A stretch of DNA of 64,000 bases from Streptomyces cadmiisoli. GTDB lineage: Bacteria; Actinomycetota; Actinomycetes; Streptomycetales; Streptomycetaceae. The stretch is taken from assembly GCF_003261055.1 (NCBI RefSeq), contig NZ_CP030073.1:6634001-6698000 (forward strand), given 5' to 3'. The position numbers and the translations under genes are program-made. Shown piece after piece: positions 31,284-39,502 of the stretch (positions are counted from its first letter, which is position 1; the number at the start of each line of letters is the position of its first letter). The notes under the pieces were generated by a model that was not told where the DNA came from, ran no database searches, and was given only the letters and a program-made list of their open reading frames with translations.

Positions 31284-32204
31284 TTGAACAGCATCAACTT
31301 CCGTACGTCCGCACGCCGTTCGGCCGCAGCGGTGACCGCTGCCCTCCTCGTCGCCGGATCCGCCGCGCTGGCCGGCGCGGGTCCGGCGCGGGCGACCGAG
31401 GACCAGGGCCGCGCGAGCGCCGTCGTCCTGCGAACCGGCCTGGACGTCTCCCTGCTCGACAAGACCGTGACCGTCCCGCTGGCGGTCTCCCTCAACGAGG
31501 TCCGGGCACCGCGGAGCGCCGAGCAGACCGCCCTGACCGCGCGGCTGGACGGCGTCGACGGCGGCGAGCCGTTCACCGTGCTGCGCGCGGAGGTGGCGCG
31601 GGCCGCGGCGACGGTGACCGCCGGCAAGGCGGAGGGCACCACCCGGCTGGCCGGTGCCCGCCTCCACGTTCCGGGCCTGCCGCTGCTGTCCCTGATCGAG
31701 GTCGAGTCGGTCACCTCGACGGCGACGTGCGAAGCGGGGCGGGCACCGGTCGCCGACTCCCGTGTGATCGGCACCGTGACGGTGCTGGGCAAGCGGGTCA
31801 CGCTCACCGCCGGCGGCCCCACGGACGTGAAGGTGCCCGGGGTCGGCGGGGTCCGCCTGGACCTGTCCGAGCGGCAGACGACGTCCCGCACCGCGGCGGC
31901 CACCGCCCTCCGGCTCACCGTCTCCGTCGACCCGCTGGACCTCAACGTCGCGGAGGTGCACGGCACCGTGACCCTGGCGGAGGCGACCTGCGAGGCGCCG
32001 GCCGCCGCGGAGGAACCCGCCGAGTCGCCCGCGGCGGGCTCCGGCCCGGTCTCCGAGGCCCGACCGCAGGGCGCACCCGCGCAGGCCGATCTCGCGCGTA
32101 CCGGCGGCGGTACGGCGACGCCGTACATCGCCGGCGGAGCGCTCGCCCTCGTCGCGGCCGGTGGGGGAGCGCTGGTCCTCGCCCGCCGGCGCGCCCGGGG
32201 CTGA
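31284..32204 (+). CDS. SCO1860-like sortase-anchored surface protein
   Basis: The 306-residue protein has a Sec signal peptide (about 1-38: TSARRSAAAVTAALLVAGSAALAG). A beta-rich extracellular part with three cysteines and an Ala/Pro/Glu-rich stalk follow. The end is a cell-wall sorting signal: LARTG (270-274), a hydrophobic helix and the basic tail ARRRARG. A class E-type sortase would cut in LARTG and attach it to peptidoglycan. I recall an SCO1860 family of LAETG-anchored proteins with this layout and this neighbourhood. The start is a TTG at 31284 after a GGGGGG run. The function is unknown. Confidence 0.82.
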   Translation: MNSINFRTSARRSAAAVTAALLVAGSAALAGAGPARATEDQGRASAVVLRTGLDVSLLDKTVTVPLAVSLNEVRAPRSAEQTALTARLDGVDGGEPFTVLRAEVARAAATVTAGKAEGTTRLAGARLHVPGLPLLSLIEVESVTSTATCEAGRAPVADSRVIGTVTVLGKRVTLTAGGPTDVKVPGVGGVRLDLSERQTTSRTAAATALRLTVSVDPLDLNVAEVHGTVTLAEATCEAPAAAEEPAESPAAGSGPVSEARPQGAPAQADLARTGGGTATPYIAGGALALVAAGGGALVLARRRARG

Positions 32205-32247
32205 CGGACCGCGGCGGTCCGGGGTTCCCCGGCCTCGGCCGTCGCGC

Positions 32248-32281
32248 CGCACCGCCGTACCGGTTCAGGTACGGCGGTGCG
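32248..32281. terminator. Strong bidirectional terminator
   Basis: A perfect 14-bp stem (CGCACCGCCGTACC at 32248-32261 with 32268-32281) and a 6-base loop lie between the convergent anchored-protein gene and the last cobalamin gene. A second small hairpin, GGACCG-CGG-CGGTCC, lies at 32206-32220. Confidence 0.85.
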
Positions 32282-32335
32282 TTCCGCGGGTGCGGAGCCG
32301 GTGCGTACCCCGCCGCGAGGGGCGTGCCGTGCCGG

Positions 32336-33397
32336 TCAGCCGCCGTCGCCGGCCATGGCCCGGCGCAGGGCCGCGAGGAAGCGGTCCACCGTGGCCCGGT
32401 CGCGCACCGCCAGCCGCAGCCACTCCTCGCCCAGACCCGGGAACGTGTCGCCGCGCCGGACCGCGAAGCCGAGGTCCCGCAGCCGCCCGCGCACCGCGGC
32501 GGCGTGCGGCAGCCGTACGAGGACGAAGGGCCCCTCGGCGGGCCCCACGACCCGCACCCCCGCGATGTCCGAGAGTCCCGCGACCAGATGGGCCCGGTCG
32601 GCGGCGACCCGGTGCGCGGCGTGCGCCGCCTCCGCCAGGGCCCGCGGCCCCACACAGGTCTGCGCGGCGGTCAGCGCGGGTGTGGAGACCGGCCACAGCG
32701 GCTGCGCGCGAGCGAGGTCGGCGACGGTCTCCGGGGACGCCAGCAGGTACCCGATCCGCAGTCCGGCCAGTCCCCACGTCTTGGTCAGACTGCGCAGGAC
32801 CACCAGACCGGGGACGTCCGTCCGGCCGGCCAGCGCCTCGCGCTCGCCCGGCACGGCGTCCATGAAGGCCTCGTCGACCACCAACGTCCGCCCGGGACGG
32901 GCCAGTCGGGCGACGGCGCCGGCGGGATGCAGCACGGACGTCGGATTGGTCGGATTGCCGATCACGACCAGGTCGGCGTCCTCGGGCACCGCCGCCGGAT
33001 CCAGCCGGAAGCCGTCCTGCGCCCGCAGCAGCACCCGGTCGACGCTGTGCCCCGCGTCCCGCAGCGCCGCCTCCGGCTCCGTGAACTGGGGGTGCACGAC
33101 CACCGGCCGCCGCACCTTCAGGGCCCGCGCGAGCAGGACGAAGGCCTCCGCCGCGCCCGCCGTCAGCAGCACCCGGTTCGGGGTGAGCCCGTGCCGGGCC
33201 GCGACGGCGGCCCGCGCCGCCCGCCCGTCCGGGTAGGCCGCCAGCCCGTCGAGCGACCCGGCGACGACCTCCCGCAGCCACCCGGGCGGGGTGCCGGCGC
33301 GGACGTTCACCGCCAGGTCGACCAGGGTCCGCCCGTCGTCACGGACCTCGGCGTCGCCGTGGTGGCGCAGATCGTGCGGGTCCCGCTCAGTGGGCAT
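32336..33397 (-). CDS. cobC: CobC-like PLP-dependent aminotransferase/decarboxylase
   Basis: The 353-residue protein is a class I/II aminotransferase fold resembling histidinol-phosphate aminotransferase and threonine-phosphate decarboxylase (CobC/CobD, Rv2231c type). The Schiff-base lysine is K206 (LRSLTKTWGLAGLRIGY), and DLVVIGNPTNPTSV holds the cofactor-binding asparagine. In cobalamin synthesis this family makes (R)-1-aminopropan-2-ol phosphate for the nucleotide loop. It is the last gene of the second cobalamin unit and overlaps the chelatase gene by 11 bases. Confidence 0.82.
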   Translation of the reverse strand: MPTERDPHDLRHHGDAEVRDDGRTLVDLAVNVRAGTPPGWLREVVAGSLDGLAAYPDGRAARAAVAARHGLTPNRVLLTAGAAEAFVLLARALKVRRPVVVHPQFTEPEAALRDAGHSVDRVLLRAQDGFRLDPAAVPEDADLVVIGNPTNPTSVLHPAGAVARLARPGRTLVVDEAFMDAVPGEREALAGRTDVPGLVVLRSLTKTWGLAGLRIGYLLASPETVADLARAQPLWPVSTPALTAAQTCVGPRALAEAAHAAHRVAADRAHLVAGLSDIAGVRVVGPAEGPFVLVRLPHAAAVRGRLRDLGFAVRRGDTFPGLGEEWLRLAVRDRATVDRFLAALRRAMAGDGG

Positions 33398-34313
33398 GGG
33401 AGTGGGTGTGACCGCCGTGGTGGTGCCCGTGGTGGTGACCGTCGTCGTCGGGGTGGTAATGCGGCTGCTGCGGCAGGCCCACCTTCTCCTCGAAGCCGGG
33501 CAGCGCGACGCGGTACACGCACGAGTCGCAGTTCATCCGCAGATCGCCCTTCACCGCCTCCTCGTACCGCTCCATCACCAGGTCGAGCAGCTCCGGCTCC
33601 GGCCCGATCACGTCCGCCGACAGCACCTCGACCTCCGGGTGGGCGGCCGACCAGCCCTCCGTCTGGAGCCGCACCCGGTCCGGCAGGACGCCGGTGAACA
33701 GGAAGTACGGCAGCACCACGATCCGCCGGGCGCCCAGCCGAACGCACCGGTCCAGTCCGCTCGGCACGTCCGGGGCCGCGAGCGACACGAACGCCGTCTC
33801 CACGCCCGCGTAGCCACGGCCCTCCCACAGCAGCCGGGCCGCCTTGTGGACCTCGGCGTTCGCGTCCGGGTCCGTCGAGCCGCGCCCGACCAGCAGCACC
33901 GTCACATCGGCGCGGTCGGCGGGTGTGCGGGCCCGCCCGCCGAGCGCCTCGTCCAGCCGGCGCTCCAGCACCGACAGCAGCCCCGGGTGCGGGCCGAGCG
34001 GACGCCCGTAGGAGTACGAGAGCCCCGGGTGCCGCTCCTTCTCGCGGGCCAGCGCCGCCGGTATGTCGCCCTTGGCGTGCCCGGCGGACACCAGCATCAG
34101 CGGTACGGCGGCGAACCGCCGTACGCCCCGCTCGACCAGCTCCGCCACGGCCTCGCCCAGCGGCGGCGGGGACAGCTCGATGAAGCCGCCCGCGACGGGC
34201 AGTTCGGGGTGGCGGCGTCCCAGCTCCCGGACGAAGTCGCGGAACGCCTCGGCCCCGGCGTCGTCCCGGGTGCCGTGTCCGGCGATGAGCAGGGCGGGCG
34301 GCGCGGTCGTCAC
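33387..34313 (-). CDS. cbiX: Sirohydrochlorin (cobalto)chelatase, CbiX family, with His-rich tail
   Basis: The 308-residue protein contains two tandem CbiX domains. The first starts with LLIAGHGTRDDAG, where the histidine is a metal and catalytic ligand, and continues to PLMLVSAGHAKGDIP. The second starts with VLLVGRGSTDPDANAE. CbiX inserts cobalt (or iron) into sirohydrochlorin. MNCDSCVYR near residue 260 could bind a metal cluster. The C-terminal 24 residues are histidine-rich (HHHGHHHGGHTHSHAH), suited to holding metal. It overlaps cobH by four bases. Early cobalt insertion belongs to the anaerobic pathway, yet CobN is also encoded here. Confidence 0.88.
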   Translation of the reverse strand: MTTAPPALLIAGHGTRDDAGAEAFRDFVRELGRRHPELPVAGGFIELSPPPLGEAVAELVERGVRRFAAVPLMLVSAGHAKGDIPAALAREKERHPGLSYSYGRPLGPHPGLLSVLERRLDEALGGRARTPADRADVTVLLVGRGSTDPDANAEVHKAARLLWEGRGYAGVETAFVSLAAPDVPSGLDRCVRLGARRIVVLPYFLFTGVLPDRVRLQTEGWSAAHPEVEVLSADVIGPEPELLDLVMERYEEAVKGDLRMNCDSCVYRVALPGFEEKVGLPQQPHYHPDDDGHHHGHHHGGHTHSHAH

Positions 34314-34900
34314 TGTTTCTCCTCGGTGTGCGAAGTGCTGTGGTACAGCAGGGCGTTGAGCGCGGCCGCGGCGACCGCGGAACCGCCCTTCTCGGACACG
34401 TTGCTCACGGCGGGCAGTCCGCTGGCCCGCAGGGCCGCCTTGGACTCGGCGGCCCCGACGAAGCCGACCGGCAGTCCGATCACCAGCGCCGGTGCGGCGT
34501 CCAGTGTCAGCAGCTCCTCCAGGGCGGTCGGCGCACAGCCGATCACCCAGAGCGCGCCCGGTCCGACCTGTTCGTACGCCAGCCGCACGGCGTGCGCCGA
34601 ACGCGTCAGCCCCGGGCCCGATCGGGCGTCCGCGAGCCGGCAGACCGTCTCGCGCCGGGTGATGCCCGCGGCCACCATCTCGACGTCCGTCACGACGGGC
34701 GCGCCGGAGTGCAGCGCGGTGTGCGCCCGCTCCAGGTCGTGCTCGGCCATGACGAGGTCGGTGGCGTACTCCAGGTCGGCGGCGGAGTGGATGACCCGCT
34801 CCACCACCGCCCGGGTCAGCGGCGCGAGGCCCGAGGTGTCGAGGCGGGCGCGCAGCCGCCGGAACGACTCCTGTTCGATCGGGTGGACCACGCGGTTCAC
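34310..34900 (-). CDS. cobH: Precorrin-8X methylmutase
   Basis: The 196-residue protein matches CobH/CbiC, which moves the C11 methyl group to C12 to form hydrogenobyrinate or cobyrinate. The catalytic histidine is in RVIHSAADLEYA (about residue 38). The characteristic VVTDVEMVAAGI and GLPVGFVGAAESKAAL are present. The length is typical. It overlaps both neighbours by four bases. Confidence 0.95.
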   Translation of the reverse strand: MNRVVHPIEQESFRRLRARLDTSGLAPLTRAVVERVIHSAADLEYATDLVMAEHDLERAHTALHSGAPVVTDVEMVAAGITRRETVCRLADARSGPGLTRSAHAVRLAYEQVGPGALWVIGCAPTALEELLTLDAAPALVIGLPVGFVGAAESKAALRASGLPAVSNVSEKGGSAVAAAALNALLYHSTSHTEEKQ

Positions 34901-36567
34901 CGGGTCTCCTCCTGCCAGCGGTAGCCGCGCGGGGTCACCATGCGCCCCGCGATCTGCCTCGTCGCCGTGTTGCCGACGGTCACGACGGTCATCATGTCGA
35001 CCGTCGCCGGGTCCAGCGCGGCCAGGGTCGTCAAACGGCTGGACTCGTCCGCCCGGGACGCGTTGCGGACGACGCCGACCGGTGTCCCGGGGGACCGGTG
35101 CCCGGCCAGGATCCGCAGCGCCCGCGGCAGTTGCCAGTCACGGCCGCGGCTGCGCGGGTTGTAGAAGGTCACGACGATGTCCGCCTCCGCCGCGGCCCGC
35201 ACCCGGCGTTCGATGACCTCCCACGGCGTGTGCAGGTCGGACAGGCTGATCGACACATGGTCGTGCCCGAGCGGCGCCCCGAGGACCGCGCCCGCCGCGA
35301 GCGCGGCGGTCACCCCGGGCACGCCCACCACGTCGATGTCGTCGCCCGCCTCCGCGAGCGCCGGCGACGCCATCGCGTAGACGCCCGCGTCGCCGCTGCC
35401 GATCAGCGCGACCGCGTGCCCCCTGCGGGCCTCGTCGACCGCCGTGCGGGCCCGTTCCTCCTCGGCCCCGAGCCCCGACTCCAGCACCCGGGTGCCCGGT
35501 CGCAGCAGATCGCGGATCTGGGCGACGTACTGGTCGAGCCCGACGAGCACGGAGGCACGTCGCAGTTCGGCCGCGGCCCGCGGCGTCAGCAGGTCACGGG
35601 CCCCCGGTCCGAGACCGACCACCGCGAGCCGCCCCCGGCCCGGCCGCCGGGCCACGGCGCAGGTGACCATGGCCGACTTCCGCTTGGACACGAGGAGTTC
35701 ACCGCCGCTCACCAGCGCCGACGCCTCCGCCACGGAGGGGGTCCCGACGGCCGCGAGGGGCGCGTCCGAGGGGTTGGGCACGGCGACCCGGGCCAGTTCC
35801 TCCGCCGGGTGGGTCACGAGCGGTACGCCGAGGCGTTCGGCGGCCGCGACGATCCCGGGTTCGTCGGCCTTGGCGTCGACGGTGGCGAGCTCGGCGATGC
35901 TGCGCGGGGACAGTCCCGCCTCGCGCAGGGTGCTCTCGACCAGCCCGAGCACCTCGTCGACCGGGGCGTTCCTGGACGCCCCCACACCGACGACGAGGGA
36001 GGGCGGCCGCAGCACGACCTCGCGCTCCGAGAGGTCGACGACGCGGTCGGTCAGGCGGATCCTGTACGCGCCCCGCGGCGCCACGGGCAGCGGAGGCAGC
36101 GGCCACGGCACCTCGGCGTCGAGAGCGACGGGCTCACCGTCCAGCAGGGCACGGGAGACCGCGGGCACCGCCCCCTCCACCGGAAGCCCGAGCGTGTCCA
36201 GCCCCGGCACCCCGGCGGAGTCCGTCGCCGTCGTCACGACCGGCGAGGCGCCCAGCACCTCGCCCACCTCGCGGGCGAGGTCGTTGGCCCCGCCGCCGTG
36301 CCCGCCGACCAGCGACACGGCGAACCGCCCGCTCTCGTCGACGCACACCACGCCGGGATCGCTGCCCTTGTCGGTCAGCAGCGGGGCGACGAGCCGCACC
36401 ACCGCGCCCGTGGCCAGGAAGCACACCAGTTGCCCGCACTCCGCGAAAGCGGCCCGCACGGCGTCCCCGACAGCACCCTCGTACACCCGCGTCCGGTCCG
36501 GCCACGCCGCCGCCAGCCGGTCCCGCGCCGCAGCGCCCGCCGCGGTGGCGGAGATGAGGCCGATCAC
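34897..36567 (-). CDS. cobJ: Bifunctional cobalt-precorrin-5A hydrolase / precorrin-3B C17-methyltransferase (CbiG-CobJ fusion)
   Basis: The 556-residue protein joins two enzymes. Residues 1 to about 305 are CbiG: VIGLISATAAGAA at the start, CFLATGAVVRLVAPLLTDK, SLVGGHGGGANDLAREV, and the C-terminal part LVVGVGASRNAPVDE. Residues from about 325 are the SAM-dependent CobJ/CbiH: LAVVGLGPGARDLLTPRA, ALIGSGDAGVYAMASP, TFYNPRSRGRDWQL. It contracts the ring by C17 methylation, and the CbiG part removes the two-carbon fragment. The GTG at 36567 follows AAGGAG; the frame stays open upstream only inside cobL. Confidence 0.92.
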   Translation of the reverse strand: MIGLISATAAGAAARDRLAAAWPDRTRVYEGAVGDAVRAAFAECGQLVCFLATGAVVRLVAPLLTDKGSDPGVVCVDESGRFAVSLVGGHGGGANDLAREVGEVLGASPVVTTATDSAGVPGLDTLGLPVEGAVPAVSRALLDGEPVALDAEVPWPLPPLPVAPRGAYRIRLTDRVVDLSEREVVLRPPSLVVGVGASRNAPVDEVLGLVESTLREAGLSPRSIAELATVDAKADEPGIVAAAERLGVPLVTHPAEELARVAVPNPSDAPLAAVGTPSVAEASALVSGGELLVSKRKSAMVTCAVARRPGRGRLAVVGLGPGARDLLTPRAAAELRRASVLVGLDQYVAQIRDLLRPGTRVLESGLGAEEERARTAVDEARRGHAVALIGSGDAGVYAMASPALAEAGDDIDVVGVPGVTAALAAGAVLGAPLGHDHVSISLSDLHTPWEVIERRVRAAAEADIVVTFYNPRSRGRDWQLPRALRILAGHRSPGTPVGVVRNASRADESSRLTTLAALDPATVDMMTVVTVGNTATRQIAGRMVTPRGYRWQEETR

Positions 36568-37799
36568 TGAACAACTCCTTCGACAAGGGCCGCGGGCCTG
36601 ACGCCCCACAGCAGGAAGACGGGGTTGGCCGCCGCGAGCCGGGTCACGTCCCCCGGCAGCGGCGTGAGCCGGGAGGACTGCAACAGCACCCCGTCGCAGT
36701 CGAACCCGGCGCCGCGCAGCGCCTCGCGCACCGCCGGCACCCGGTCGAGCGCGGCCAGCGCGACGACCACGGCCCGCCGGGCCCGTCGCGCGCACGCGGT
36801 GACGACGGCGGGCAGCTCGCGCCCTCCGCCGCCGACGAACACGGTGTCGGGATCGTCCAGTTCCGACAGTGCGGCCGGCGCCGTGCCGTGCACGACCCGC
36901 ACATCGACGCCGTGCGTCCGGGCGTTGGCGCGGATCCGCTCGACCCCGTCGGCCGCCTTCTCCACGGCGACGACGGCGGCGCCCAGCCGCGCGCACTCCA
37001 CGGCCACGGATCCGGAGCCGGACCCGACGTCCCACACCAGGTCGCCGAGCCGGGGTCCGAGCCGGGCCAGCGCCAGCGCCCGCACCTCGAACTTGGTGAT
37101 CATCGAGTCGCGGTGGGTGAACTCGGACTCGCCCAGCGCCCATCCAGCCGACGCGCCCGCCGGTCCGGCGACCGTCCGCGAACCGCGCGGCACACGCCGC
37201 TCGTCCAGGCACAGCACGACGCTCACGGCCGTGCCCCAGTCCCGCGCCGCGGCCTCGGCGGGCGTCACCCGCCGCACGCTCTCGCGGTCCGGGTCGCCCA
37301 GCGCCGACGCCACCACCAGGACCCGCTCACTGTCCAGCAGCGCGGCCCCCAGCTCGGCCGGGCCCGCGCCGGGACCGGTCAGGACGGCGACCTTCGGATG
37401 CGCCCGGCACACGTTGACGGCCGTGCGCGGGTCACGCCCGTGCGCGCTGACCACCACGGCGTCGTCCCAGGGCAGACCGATCCGCGCGAACGCCGCGGCG
37501 ACGGACGACACCCCGGGCCGCACCTCGAGCCGTCGCGCCCCGAACCGCTCCACCAGCGCCCGAACGATCCCGAAGAACCCCGGATCGCCCGAGGCCAGCA
37601 CGACGACCGGCCGGTCCTTCGCGTCGTACTCCCCGATGGTGTCCAGCGCGGGCGCCAGCGGCCCGAGCACGACCCGCTCCGCGCCCTCGGGCAGGCGTAC
37701 GGCGTCCAGGTGCCGCCGCCCGCCCACGACGAGCTCCGCGCCGGCCGCGACGTCCTCGGACAGCGGCACCCCGGTGCCCGCGCCGACGACGGTGATCAT
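36564..37799 (-). CDS. cobL: Precorrin-6Y C5,15-methyltransferase (decarboxylating)
   Basis: The 411-residue protein has both CobL halves. An N-terminal CbiE tetrapyrrole methylase covers about 1-205 (ITVVGAGTGVPLSE, VVLASGDPGFFGI). A C-terminal Rossmann-fold CbiT methyltransferase covers about 215-400 (FEVRALALARLGPRLGDLVWDVGSGSGSVAVE, split over 225-257, then DTVFVGGGGRELP). It methylates C5 and C15 and decarboxylates the C12 acetate. The ATG at 37799 overlaps the cobM stop (ATGA). The 3' end overlaps the next GTG. Confidence 0.94.
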   Translation of the reverse strand: MITVVGAGTGVPLSEDVAAGAELVVGGRRHLDAVRLPEGAERVVLGPLAPALDTIGEYDAKDRPVVVLASGDPGFFGIVRALVERFGARRLEVRPGVSSVAAAFARIGLPWDDAVVVSAHGRDPRTAVNVCRAHPKVAVLTGPGAGPAELGAALLDSERVLVVASALGDPDRESVRRVTPAEAAARDWGTAVSVVLCLDERRVPRGSRTVAGPAGASAGWALGESEFTHRDSMITKFEVRALALARLGPRLGDLVWDVGSGSGSVAVECARLGAAVVAVEKAADGVERIRANARTHGVDVRVVHGTAPAALSELDDPDTVFVGGGGRELPAVVTACARRARRAVVVALAALDRVPAVREALRGAGFDCDGVLLQSSRLTPLPGDVTRLAAANPVFLLWGVRPAALVEGVVQ

Positions 37800-38614
37800 G
37801 TGCTCGCCCCCCGCTCGCGCAGCTCCCTGCGGGCCTGCGGGTCGGCCTTGCGGTGACCGTGGAAGTGACCCGGGTGGTACAGGTGCGAGCGGGTGCCGTG
37901 CGCGGCCAGCGCGGGGCCGACCAGGAAGAGGGTGTGCTTCCAGAGCCGGTGCTCCTTGACGGTCTCCTCCAGCGTGCCGATCGTGCACTTCACGATCAGT
38001 TCCTCGGGCCAGGTCGCCTGGTGGGCGACGACGACCGGAGTGCCGGTCGGGTAGCCGCCCTCCAGCAGCTCCCGGACGAGCTGCCCGCTGCGCGCCGCCG
38101 ACAGGAAGATCGCCATGGTGGTGCCGTGCCGGGCGAACTCCCGCACCTCCTCGCCCGGCGGCATCGGCGTCTTGCCGCCGCCGAGCCGGGTGAGCACCAC
38201 GGACTGCGCCACCTCGGGAATGGTCAGCTCCCGCCGCGCGAGCGCCGCGACGGCGGAGAAGGACGACACCCCGGGCACGATCTCGGTCGCGATGCCGATC
38301 CCGGCACAGCGGTCGAGCTGCTCCTGCGTGCCGCCCCACAGCGCGGGGTCGCCGGAGTGGACGCGGGCCACCGCCAGGTTCTCGGCGTGCGCCCGCTCGT
38401 ACACGGCGACGACGTCCTCCAGCGACATCGTCGCCGAGTCGAGGATCTCGGCGTCCTCGCGCGCGTGCTCCAGGACCTCCTCCTGCACCAGGCTCGCCGC
38501 CCAGATCACGACATCGGCCTCGGCGATGGCGCGCGCGGCACGGAACGTCAGCAGATCGGCGGCGCCGGGGCCGGCACCGACGAAGGTCACCTTGCCGGCG
38601 GGGGCATCGGCCAT
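37796..38614 (-). CDS. cobM: Precorrin-4 C11-methyltransferase
   Basis: The 272-residue tetrapyrrole methylase is typical of CobM/CbiF: KVTFVGAGPGAADLLTFRAA at the N-terminus, RVHSGDPALWGG, and MAIFLSAARSGQLVREL. It adds the C11 methyl group. The ATG at 38614 follows AGGAGAGG. It opens the second cobalamin unit; upstream is the short divergent region shared with the ZIP transporter. No riboswitch is visible there, so control may come from read-through or from this region. Confidence 0.95.
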   Translation of the reverse strand: MADAPAGKVTFVGAGPGAADLLTFRAARAIAEADVVIWAASLVQEEVLEHAREDAEILDSATMSLEDVVAVYERAHAENLAVARVHSGDPALWGGTQEQLDRCAGIGIATEIVPGVSSFSAVAALARRELTIPEVAQSVVLTRLGGGKTPMPPGEEVREFARHGTTMAIFLSAARSGQLVRELLEGGYPTGTPVVVAHQATWPEELIVKCTIGTLEETVKEHRLWKHTLFLVGPALAAHGTRSHLYHPGHFHGHRKADPQARRELRERGAST

Positions 38615-38678
38615 GGGAATCGGTCCTCTCCTACAAGTCGTGGAAGTACTGCGGGCGGTGACGCCGCGACGGTCCAAC

Positions 38679-38702
38679 CGCGCGGGCGGTACCGCCCGCG
38701 CG
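38679..38702. promoter_or_regulatory. Perfect 24-bp palindrome between cobM and the ZIP gene
   Basis: Each arm is CGCGCGGGCGGT, and the two arms meet without a spacer. It lies midway between two divergent genes (65 bases from cobM, 58 from the ZIP start). It could be an operator for a metal- or cobalamin-linked regulator, or a hairpin that insulates the two transcripts. Confidence 0.5.
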
Positions 38703-38759
38703 AGGGAAGTCGAGCGTGGAGGAGTGCGCGGACGCCCGCCGATCGGATACCAAGGTCGG

Positions 38760-39485
38760 ATGGCTGTCCTCGTCGCGCTCGGCGCGTTCCTGATGACGCT
38801 GGCCGGCGGCTGGACGGCGCAGCGCGTGACGGACCGGCGCCATCTGGTCCTGGGCCTGGCCGGCGGCCTGATGCTGGGCGTCGTCGGCCTCGACCTGCTG
38901 CCGGAGGCGCTGGAGGCGGCGGACGGCGAACTGTTCGGCGTGCCCACGGCGCTGCTGCTGTTCGTGGCCGGTTTCCTGCTGGCCCATCTGGTGGAGCGGC
39001 TGCTCGCCGCGCGCCGGGCCGCGCACGGCGCCGACGAGCGTGCGCGCGCCCCCGAGGTGGGACTGACCGCGGCCGCCGCGATGGTCGGCCACAGCGCGAT
39101 GGACGGCGTGGCGATCGGCGCCGCGTTCCAGGTGGGCGGCGGCATGGGGGCCGCGGTCGCGGTGGCCGTCGTCGCCCACGACTTCGCGGACGGCTTCAAC
39201 ACCTTCACCCTCACCACGCTCTACGGCAACGCCCGGCGCCGCGCCTACGCGATGCTGTTCGCGGACGCCGTCGCCCCGATCGCCGGCGCCGCGTCCACCC
39301 TGCTGTTCGCCATCCCGGAACAGGTGCTCGGTGCCTATCTCGGCTTCTTCGGCGGGGCCCTGCTCTACCTCGCCGCGGCCGAGATCCTGCCCGAGGCCCA
39401 CCACGAGCACCCCGCCGGCCCGACGCTGCTGTGCACGGTCGCCGGAGCGGGCTTCATCTGGCTGGTGGTGGGCATCGCCGAGTGA
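38760..39485 (+). CDS. ZIP-family divalent metal transporter
   Basis: The 241-residue membrane protein has about eight hydrophobic segments. The ZIP metal-site helices are recognisable as MVGHSAMDGVAIGAAFQ and VAHDFADGFNTF (variants of the HSxxDG and HNxPEG motifs). LPEALEAADGE lies near residue 48. It should import Zn, Co or a similar ion. It is the only plus-strand gene inside the cobalamin cluster, divergent from cobM and convergent with cobI. Cobalt supply is the obvious hypothesis. The ribosome-binding site (AAGGTCGG) is weak. Confidence 0.82.
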   Translation: MAVLVALGAFLMTLAGGWTAQRVTDRRHLVLGLAGGLMLGVVGLDLLPEALEAADGELFGVPTALLLFVAGFLLAHLVERLLAARRAAHGADERARAPEVGLTAAAAMVGHSAMDGVAIGAAFQVGGGMGAAVAVAVVAHDFADGFNTFTLTTLYGNARRRAYAMLFADAVAPIAGAASTLLFAIPEQVLGAYLGFFGGALLYLAAAEILPEAHHEHPAGPTLLCTVAGAGFIWLVVGIAE

Positions 39486-39502
39486 GCCCGCGCCGGACCC
39501 GG

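Noticed and set aside
33387..33397. Possible frameshift between cbiX and cobC because the genes overlap by 11 bases
   Set aside because: Both products are complete with normal termini, so a simple overlap of translationally coupled genes explains it.
36568..37212. Long N-terminal extension of the CbiG-CobJ fusion
   Set aside because: It lies antisense-frame within cobL, is Arg/Gly-rich and lacks CbiG motifs. The GTG at 36567 with AAGGAG is a good start.
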